A stretch of DNA of 64,000 nucleotides from contig NC_064047.1 of assembly GCF_932526225.1 (NCBI RefSeq), positions 11,647,501 to 11,711,500 of the forward strand. The letters run 5' to 3'. Below the pieces are notes generated by a model, which was not told the origin of the DNA, made no database searches, and worked only from the letters and a program-made list of their open reading frames with translations. Position numbers and translations under genes: made by a program. Shown in pieces: positions 57,336 to 64,000 of the stretch. Position 1 is the stretch's first letter, and each line of letters starts with the position of its first letter. This stretch comes from Nematostella vectensis. Taxonomy: Eukaryota; Cnidaria; Anthozoa; Actiniaria; Edwardsiidae.

Positions 57336-57499
57336 TAGATTTGCTTAGAGGCATGGCAACGCAATAATATTTCATTTCCTAGGAGTGAATCGCGGGCGAG
57401 TTGTCCAGACTTGGTGCAGAAAAGCGCAGGCTCGATTCGCCTGGGCTCGCCCTCCGGGCTGCCCTTCCCTGACATCCGGATCCACTGGCGGCTCCTACT

Positions 57500-57919
57500 T
57501 GGGTAGATCGTCATCCTCTCCATGCTCCCGTCTACCACGATCTCACCCATGCGAGTGACGTTGACCTTTTCGACCACTTTCCTGCTTCAGTCTTCGTATT
57601 TTTATTACTTGAATACTTCGTTCCTAACCTTATTAACGCCTGACTTTTTGTAGTCTTGTCCAATTTTGTGAAAGGAGTAGTCGGTGTGTCTATCAGATCT
57701 GCCAGATCTGATCTTGTACTCCTCGCGGTCTGTCGCTACGGAGAACCTGCCGAATTTGCTGTGCATCTCGCCCTTTGGGTCTTTGTAGATATGCATACCG
57801 TAGGCCGCATACGGATGCTCCTCACCGTCGTAGTATACCTCAACAGACAGTGTGGTCTCTTCGCCTCTGTCGTTGTGAGTGACAACTGTTGACTTTCTTA
57901 CCAATCGTTCAATTTCCAT
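57500..57919 (-). pseudogene. Gene X (conserved unknown) of Polinton copy 2
   Basis: ATG 57919 gives an open frame to 57605 (VVTHNDRGEETTLSVEVYYD, YAAYGMHIYKDPKGEMHSKF, SFHKIGQDYKKSGVNKVRNE); after a break it continues around 57577-57500 with KVNVTRMGEIVVDGSMERMT. Copy 1 has its stop in a different place (codon 10), so the ancestral gene was longer than either open frame, roughly 140 residues. Its place outside polB next to the terminus is constant. Function unknown. Confidence 0.6.
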
Positions 57920-58039
57920 GAAATTATTTTTAAATAGTTTCGGTGCGTGAGGATGGTATATCTTCTCCAGATTAGTGGATGCCAGTATGTGTCAAATAAA
58001 GATTCATTAGTCAAATGGGTGATCGGGGTTATTGTCCGA

Positions 58040-61000
58040 TCTTATAGTGCCCGTATATATACCTTTTATCGTCAAAGCAGCTAAGTGACACTTGATTGAT
58101 TTCATAGCTTCCTAACTTATAGTTTTGGCTTCTGATGGTCTTCATTTTGTGGTGCATCTGTCTGTCGTCAATTAATGTCTTTCTATAGTCTTAATGCTTG
58201 ATGTTACTTTTGATTACATTCTTTTTGATTCCCTTTGCTGTCTTTCCTCCTGATTGGTCGCTTTTCACATAGTTGTACATTTTAGATCGCAGTCCGACAA
58301 ACTCGCAGATGGGGATTCCTGCAGCCTCATCTTTGAACTTACCGATGACTTTCTTGTTTGTTTCGTTGAAGTATGTGGAGCTCTTTGGGTAGTCGCTATT
58401 GTCAAAGTTGTCTTTGTCGTTCCAGAAATCTTGATACACGTCTTCTGCCTCTATCTCATAGGTCAGACTGTCTGTATCTGTGAATAGTAGCCTTGCCCTG
58501 TCTCCGTACTTCACTTTGATGTAGTTGTAGTGGAGGTCGTACCTAGTACCTTGCTGAGGTCTAGGATGCACATACCCACATAGGCTGGCCTGTTTAGTGT
58601 CAGCGTCTCCTTGATCTTGTGGACAGCCACTAAGTCCTCGTTGAATATCTTACTACTCACATAGGCGGGCTTGCTTGTCATTTTTAGTAGTTTCTTCTCA
58701 TCAGTCACCAGTCGGACGTATACTTTTTTTCCTAGGTTCTCCATGGTCTTTCCGAACAGGCTGTTGTTCATAAATTCGAAGAAGTCTTTCTCGAATGAGT
58801 TTTTGGCGTTCTTATGTTTTTCAGTGTTGAGGTCTATGTACTGCTTTAGCCATGGTGATTGGTCGAACTCTAAAACTCGGTGGACTTTTAGGCCTAGGTC
58901 TGTGTATAGCTGGAGATTTCTATAGTGTAGTACGTATTACTCTTTGTCTATTAAGGTTGGGATCAGCTTTGAGACTTTACTTGTTTGTATGCCGTATTTT
59001 GTTGCTATCTTGTCGCAGTACTCTGATAGCATGTCCTTTGATACGTTTACTCTCTCCGCGGCTAGTGGGTAGGCTTTTAGGGTACTCTAGGTCGACTTCT
59101 AGTATCAACCCCTTTTTACTACTCTCGCTGTACTTAGCTAGGTTTAGTTTTTCGATTCTCTTCTCTGTCATCCATCTGAATCCACCATTTGGTAGATACT
59201 GACTCAAAGCCCATCTATACAAGTTATTTGCCTCCAAATACATAACATACTTCGAGGGCGCCGTCTCGTCGAATGATTCCATGTACTTATTGTTGGCCTT
59301 GCTGTATCTGTTGGCTATGTATGATATGCCACCTCGCATATCCTTCTCGATAAGTTGGAACATGTCGATTTCTGTCATTAGTTCTAGTTGGATGTCAGTC
59401 ATTTTTAACATGGCGTCCCATACAAGACCAGATGTTCAAAGAGCTGAAAGTGCTCTTTGAACATTGCGTTGATGTTAATTTGCTTCTCTTCACCCTTGCT
59501 GTTCACATATGTGTGCTTCTTGACTATAGCTCCAATCTCTTGCATTGTGAAATGGCTGTCCTCCTCATAGGTTGTGGAATATGACGGGTATCTTTATTTT
59601 ATCAGGGTCGACTCTAAGTTGTAGGTTTAACTCTCGGTGTGCCGAGCCTCTGTACTTACCAGTTATGTCGCAGTGGTCTCGAGCTCGAGTGTCCTCCTTA
59701 GTATATTCCTTGTCGCATATGTGGCACTCTTGGGATTTTTGGAATCGGTCCTCATCATACTTCGATATTGTTAGTGCATTATTGAAGTGCTTCCTCATGA
59801 TGCTCATGCAGCATTTGACTTCCTCCAACATCTTCTCCATAAACTTGTACAAGGCTTTCTGTATAGCCGCGTTTGCTTTGAGTACTTGTCGTCGTAGGTG
59901 CAGATCACTTCATAACCGAACCAACAGTCTGTGTGTCTCTGGTAGGCTCCAGTGTACGACTGGCTGTCGTTAGGTTGGCACCCATTGATTTTCTCAGTTA
60001 TAGCTTCAAAGTCGGCGTAGATGACGAATGGAACTAGCGGTTGTTTGTCGTGGTTTGTGAACTTGAGTGCGTTGTGCTCTTTGTCAGGCATCTTGATCGC
60101 CTGTGCCCCATTGATCTCGAGGCAGTTTTCAACATGGCTTGTTAGTACTCTTTCAGAGCTGAAACACTGGAGGCAGCTCATGCAAAAGTGCTTCCTATGT
60201 TTATGTTTCGTCTGTTTGAATATGAATTTGTTGAAGTCTTTGATAAGTAGGTAATGCTGGTTACTACCATCAGTGATCAGTAGCAGTACCATCAGTAGGA
60301 GCTCCATGTGGTCCTCGAACCTCTCCTTTGATACGTATATTGGGTATGGTTGTTTGTCATCATAGCTGAATACATTTATGTTAATGCTGTTCTGTTTCTC
60401 GATCCTACTATAGTGTTTGGTAGTCACTGGAAACTCAACACCTGAGTAGTCTAGTTCGTTGACGAGTGCCTTGTCGGATTTCTTGAATCGCTGAAGGTTT
60501 TTACTTTGTGGGTTCAAATGTCTGATGCGACAACATCTGAAGCACTCAATTGTCCTCGTTCTTCACTTTGACCAGCCGTCTGTCTCGTAGTCCTACCGGT
60601 AGTTGGATGTATGATAACCCTCTCATCGGCTGGTATTTTACGATATTGAGGTACTGGCCATCGACTTTATCTATAGCCCAGCCAGATCCTTTAGATACCC
60701 ATTGGGATATCCTATTCAGGATTTGCTCATAAGTGTTCTTCAACTCCTCGTCAATCTCGGTGTTATTGATGATTGTTTGGGGTGTACTGTTAAAGAAGGC
60801 GGTCTTAAACTCTAAGTTGTCGCCGGCACTCTTCCTGAATGTGATCTATAATGCTGAGCCGAATTTGAGGCCTTTCATAAGTTCTAGCGTCTTTGTGATG
60901 TGGTAGTTCACGGCCTTGTCCGTGCTATGCAGTTGTGCTAGAGGGCCTCTACCATTCTTTGTCCCAACTTTGAATGACATGGTGTAGCTCCTCAAGGCGC

Positions 61001-61350
61001 GCTTCGTCTGCGTTATTTTAGTCTTAGGTATTGGGACTGGCCTACTGGTCTTAGGTGTGGGGACTGGCCTACGAACCCTAGCTGTAGAAGTTGGTCTTTA
61101 GGTCCTAGGTGTAGGAGCTGGCCTGTCTTGGAACTCTGGAGGTGGTAGTATTATGTGTTCTTCATACTACTGAGCCACTCTTGCATGGTGTGGGCACTGG
61201 CGGTCTTGGTTTATTGGTACGAGGTTTAGGGATTGGCCTATTACTTCCTAGCTTCAGAAGCAATTTGATGAGTTCAGACTTACTTAATTTATTAAGGTCT
61301 CTCTCATTCATATCTATATTAAGGTTTGATATTTTCTGTGAGTCGCTCAA
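58040..61350 (-). pseudogene. Protein-primed DNA polymerase B of Polinton copy 2, with frameshifts
   Basis: ATG 61350 starts a short helical segment (MNERDLNKLSKSELIKLLLK) and a proline-rich region with PKPRT/PVPTP motifs. The rest is spread over frames: 60743-60546, 60517-59804 (RFKKSDKALVNELDYSGVEF, then a Cys/His knuckle HFCMSCLQCF and exonuclease motif I FVIYADFEAITEKI), 59852-59565 (CHICDKEY), 59411-58977 (ANNLYRWALSQYLPNGGF, the motif A area), 58771-58511 (MNNSLFGKTMENLGKKVYVR, motif B) and 58571-58191 (RLLFTDTDSLTYEIE, motif C with DTDS). Motif order is that of Polinton pPolB, with insertions for protein priming. At least five breaks. Confidence 0.85.
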
Positions 61351-61451
61351 TAATATACTATACTATACAATTTATTTTAAAGTGTCCAACGAAATTTCCT
61401 TTAATCCGAGTGGACCCGTCGGATTGTTCGCTTCTATGTGTTTTTAATTTT

Positions 61452-61690
61452 CTAGAGTGTATTGGTAAAAACGTTGATTATGTTGCATGTGGCCTGTTTT
61501 TTCTGATGTCTTTTTATGTTCGTGTGGTTATTTTTTCCAGCTAAGGTGTAGTTCTTACCGTTCTTACACACTGGGCAGTACCACTCCTTGTTTAGCATGT
61601 GTTTGTTCTTTGATCGTCTTATAGAGTCCATTCTTTTTTCATCGGTTGCATACACTGGGGGCGTCCTCTAGCTCTTTTGACTTCCATATA
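61452..61690 (-). pseudogene. Small zinc-finger protein of Polinton copy 2
   Basis: Homologue of 20217-20445. The frame 61655-61452 contains MLNKEWYCPVCKNGKNYTLA and GKNNHTNIKRHQKK, a CxxC...H...H finger. The start at 61686 (MEVKR) is separated by a frameshift. Lies between polB and the nuclease gene. Confidence 0.5.
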
Positions 61691-61711
61691 TACTTCAACT
61701 ATATCCCTTTT

Positions 61712-62050
61712 CTATAAATGCCTGTGGATGTACCTCAGGTGGTTCCCCAAAGTGTCTGCAGATTTGAACCTCCTAGAGCAGCACGCACACTGAACTCTCA
61801 CCCCTTCAAAGTACTTAACAAGCCCTTCTATAATCTCATCATAGTCGTTACTTACCAGCACCTTATAATTGTTTTCCTTATAATTTTGTAACATCACCTG
61901 TTGTTTGTCCGATAGTCTGCCAGTTCCTTCAGGGCTATTAAACTCGATCGCAAAGCCTGTGTAGTCCTTATGTAGATTTTGGATTATCAATTCTGGTGAG
62001 CCCTTTTGATAGCCCATACTATATGATCTTATTCTCATATCACTGCTCAC
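61712..62050 (-). CDS. VRR-NUC-like nuclease fused to a C2H2 zinc finger
   Basis: An intact 112-residue frame. The N-terminal 80 residues resemble the minimal VRR-NUC/Holliday-junction-resolvase type of PD-(D/E)xK nucleases: GYQKGSPELIIQNLHKDYTG, FAIEFNSPEG, SDKQQVMLQNYKE and YKVLVSNDYDEII. The usual D and ExK positions appear as SPEL and IEFN, so the metal-binding residues may be substituted. The C-terminal 30 residues form a C2H2 finger (CACCSRRFKSADTLGNHLRY, then IHRHL). Such nucleases are frequent in Polinton-like elements and may resolve DNA intermediates. Copy 1 has a broken version. Confidence 0.6.
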   Translation of the reverse strand: MSSDMRIRSYSMGYQKGSPELIIQNLHKDYTGFAIEFNSPEGTGRLSDKQQVMLQNYKENNYKVLVSNDYDEIIEGLVKYFEGVRVQCACCSRRFKSADTLGNHLRYIHRHL

Positions 62051-62169
62051 TTGGTTCTCACCTAGTTATGCACTTAAGATGGCTAGTGATGCACTTAAGT
62101 TTCAATGCTGTAAGAGAGTATCTGGCGGGTCTTACGCTCGTACCTACCTATCCTTCTAACAGATAGCAG

Positions 62170-62682
62170 CACTTTAAAATCTTAGGTAGCATCTCTAAAT
62201 ATTGCGTATTACCTTGAACAGTAAACTATCTCCACATTTTAGTAATAATTGTTCTATTCCATCGTTCGCAAACACTGCTCTTTTCTTCATTCTCAGTCGA
62301 ATACATTGTATATAATTTTTTTCTAGTATGTCTTTCAGGTGTCTGTTTCTTTACCTTTAGAATTCTTTACCTTTATCGACCCATACATACACTGGTTTTC
62401 TTCCTTCCTTGAATATTGTTCTGAATGCTTCAGTAACAGTTTAACCCTTTTTTGTCTTTTAACGGTATGATACAACCATACTTACTAAATACATCTAAAA
62501 CCATGAGTAGGTATCGAAAAAGTATTATTCCATTTGCTAAACTGTTGCATCTCAGAACACCAGTCTGAAGTCGGAACACCATATCTCATCTGTACGATAA
62601 ACTATAACGCGCCGTCGGGTGAATTTCTTTTTTACTGGCTTGTGTTATTCACCAGCTAGTTCTTCTTGCCAGTTCTCTTCAC
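62170..62682 (-). pseudogene. Retrovirus-type integrase of Polinton copy 2, degraded
   Basis: Begins right after the PLA2 gene with NWQEELAGE and HKPVKKKFTRRRVIVYR, then TDEIWCSDF, which carries the first core aspartate. Further on KKG.TVTEAFRTIFKEGRKP and VYVWVDKGKEF carry the second. Many stops and frameshifts separate these. The C-terminal chromodomain-like tail seen in copy 1 is not evident before the nuclease gene. In Polintons this enzyme inserts the element and generates the 6-bp target duplication. Confidence 0.65.
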
Positions 62683-63171
62683 TCAACGGCTTTGTCCGTT
62701 TTTTGGCTTTTCAACACCGAGGCCGAGTTTTGGTTTTGTATTGATAAGGCAACGTGCGGTTGACCCCCACTTAGGCATCTCACCATACGGTATTCGATCA
62801 AGCGACTCGACCATTTTTCCGTCGCACTCCCCTTTGCTTTTCCCCATGTCATAGCATATGTCATGGTGCGCCGCGATCTCGTCTACTTTATTCAGCGGTT
62901 TGACCTTCCAATCAGTCATTTGGCCAGTCTCTTTGTCGTATACGAGTTGTTTCTCGAGCGGGTTGTATGGCCCCATATATTTATAGCTCCCAGGTGTGAA
63001 CCCACCCTTGGGCTTAGGCAGGTAGCCGATCATCTTATGGATATCTAGTTTACCACCACATGATGAACAAGTACACTTTAGCATCGTACGTCCGTTTTTA
63101 GTTTTCTCGTACCGTTCAGAGTCTGGGATGCAATCAGTGACTCTCTTCTCCTTGACGCAGTAAGACTTCAT
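62683..63171 (-). CDS. Zinc-ribbon (DUF5679-like) plus phospholipase A2-like virion protein
   Basis: An intact 162-residue frame from ATG 63171. Residues 1-45 have a zinc-ribbon-like pattern (CVKEKRVTDC, NGRTMLKCTCSSCG). A linker GYLPKPKGGFTPGSYKYMGP leads into a domain with YNPLEKQLVYD, VDEIAAHHDICYDMGKSKGE and DCDGK-like acidic residues. The HDxxY-type motif preceded by Gly-Pro and N-P-L is the arrangement of the parvovirus VP1-type phospholipase A2 found in some adintoviruses, which opens endosomal membranes during entry. It overlaps the integrase start. Fusion of the two domains in one short protein is notable. Confidence 0.75.
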   Translation of the reverse strand: MKSYCVKEKRVTDCIPDSERYEKTKNGRTMLKCTCSSCGGKLDIHKMIGYLPKPKGGFTPGSYKYMGPYNPLEKQLVYDKETGQMTDWKVKPLNKVDEIAAHHDICYDMGKSKGECDGKMVESLDRIPYGEMPKWGSTARCLINTKPKLGLGVEKPKNGQSR

Positions 63172-63809
63172 ATATCATTAGAGTACACTAAAGTATGATA
63201 TGAGGAACCTATGGTTCACCTATGGTTCCAGCCGCAAAGTACTGCCAGCCTCTCATCCCCTGAATAAGTGCCTTTCCAGACGTAGCTAGGTACCGCTCAA
63301 CCTCATGTGGCACTCCAATTCCAAAGCTGTCGAAGTATTCACAGTACGTCTATATTTCGGTAGCAGACCCAATGAGTTCCAGCTCCTCTACTATCGTCGA
63401 GGTTGACTATCCCACATTCCTTTTTATGGATCCGCTTGGGTAGATCATCGCGACTATATACACCTCTGAAATGTTTTATGCCTAGCTTGGTGACCCATTC
63501 TAGAAGGTCGATGTTTGGAAGTGGTTTATTAACAAACCTTATAGCAGCGCTCCGAGTAGTGGGATACCGTTGAACGGGTTGTTTTTGCCTAGGAGGAGCC
63601 CCCTTGCCTTTTGCTTCTTTTTTCTGCCTTCTCTTTGGTTTAACTCCATATCCAACCGTTGGGTCATCCCACTGACCGCTAAATGGTGGTGGTCTTAAGC
63701 TTAGGCGGCTGCCCTTATATGGGTGGATTCTGTACGTTTGAAGGTAGTTCTGAGGACGGTTGTCTACTTGGAGACCTTTACCCGATAGAGCTGACATAAG
63801 CAGGGGCAC
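63172..63809 (-). pseudogene. Adenain-type protease of Polinton copy 2, active-site deletion
   Basis: Frame 63809-63339 contains the N-terminal extension (PLLMSALSGKGLQVDNRPQN, a basic linker PKRRQKKEAKGKG) and the protease N-terminal half with LLEWVTKLGIKHFRGVYSRD and catalytic-His segment GAGTHWVCYRNI. After a frameshift the region 63338-63172 has lost about 120 bp relative to copy 1: VLCG is followed directly by sequence from downstream, removing the rest of the catalytic-Cys helix (YWCLYYLLER). So this copy cannot be active. Confidence 0.75.
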
Positions 63810-64000
63810 CCCGATCGAGGCAAGAAACGCCCCGAGGAACCCACCTTCCTGTTGCTTTCTAGTTAGTTAAAACTGTGGGATAAAAGACCCAGCTTGGAGG
63901 GCTTAAACGATTTGCTCCTTTTGTTTTTGCGTAAGGTAGCCCTTATACTTTATTAGTTTGTCAACTTTGTCTTGCGGGACACTTAATAGCCCAGAGCCAG
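63810..64000 (-). pseudogene. Hydrophobic pVI-like protein of Polinton copy 2, cut by window edge
   Basis: Corresponds to 17590-17740 of copy 1 on the opposite strand: VDKLIKYKGYLTQKQKEQI, a basic tract (LTRKQQEGGFLG) and the hydrophobic segment leading into the protease gene. Only the 3' part is visible. Confidence 0.5.

Larger units (their letters stand above)
56946..64000 (-). mobile_element. Maverick/Polinton (adintovirus-like) element, copy 2, partial in window
   Basis: Same family as copy 1 in the opposite orientation, so the two polB ends face each other about 34 kb apart. The visible order on the minus strand, from the window edge inward, is hydrophobic protein/protease, zinc ribbon-PLA2, integrase, VRR-NUC-like nuclease, zinc finger, polB, gene X, TIR. 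The capsid and ATPase genes must lie beyond 64000. Reading frames are broken in most genes, but polB and integrase regions deleted from copy 1 are still present. Confidence 0.9.

Noticed and set aside
62863-63048. Plus-strand frame opposite the PLA2 gene
   Set aside because: Shadow of the minus-strand gene, which has clear motifs.

Overview
This is a window of animal nuclear genome, most likely from a cnidarian (an anthozoan such as a sea anemone or coral is my best guess). It has spliced exons with GT..AG borders and an AT-rich, repeat-laden background. The host genes are of kinds common in cnidarians: TSP1 plus TLDc-like domains, and a D8C domain with mucin-like Thr/Pro exons. Most of the DNA is mobile. 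There is a nearly whole Maverick/Polinton (adintovirus-like) element, most of a second copy in the opposite orientation, two Ty3/Gypsy LTR retrotransposons, several non-LTR retrotransposon fragments, a Penelope-like remnant, MITEs, and several satellites.

Layout. 1-4426: intronic or intergenic DNA with an 88-bp tandem array, an interspersed repeat family, and an array of about 58-bp units that copies a splice acceptor plus the first bases of the next exon. 4427-6644: plus-strand host exons (TSP1, then two TLDc-like modules). 6645-24830: one very large intron splitting the second TLDc-like module. It holds a TIR element, Polinton copy 1 (about 8334-22575), a Penelope-like remnant and CRE/E-box-rich repeats. 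24831-25156: last TLDc exon. 25857-30371: Gypsy element 1 with 182-bp LTRs and a 5-bp target duplication. 30884-32730: a 31-bp satellite followed by a 57-bp minisatellite. 33229-33720: a second insertion of the LINE family that also hit Polinton 1. 34657-37116: minus-strand host gene (signal peptide, D8C domain, tandemly duplicated mucin-like exon). 37900-43255: palindromic repeats and a 2.2-kb AAAT-type array. 44929-49553: Gypsy element 2 with 86-bp LTRs, itself split by a CR1-like LINE. 49554-56500: no gene recognised, MITEs only. 56946-64000: Polinton copy 2, running off the window.

The two Polinton copies complement one another for reading the family. Together they show, in order: VLTF3-like factor, collagen-stalk fibre-like proteins, A32-type packaging ATPase, an uncharacterised structural protein, penton-like protein, a small basic protein, hexon-like major capsid protein, a hydrophobic pVI-like protein, adenain-type protease, a zinc-ribbon/phospholipase A2 fusion, integrase, Bro-N protein, a VRR-NUC-like nuclease with a C2H2 finger, a small zinc-finger protein, protein-primed DNA polymerase B, and a conserved unknown at the terminus. 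Both copies are degraded (frameshifts, stops, internal deletions of polymerase and integrase in copy 1, of the protease active-site region in copy 2). Neither looks able to move on its own.

All family calls rest on motif recognition by eye, with no database search. Boundaries of repeats and pseudogenes are approximate.
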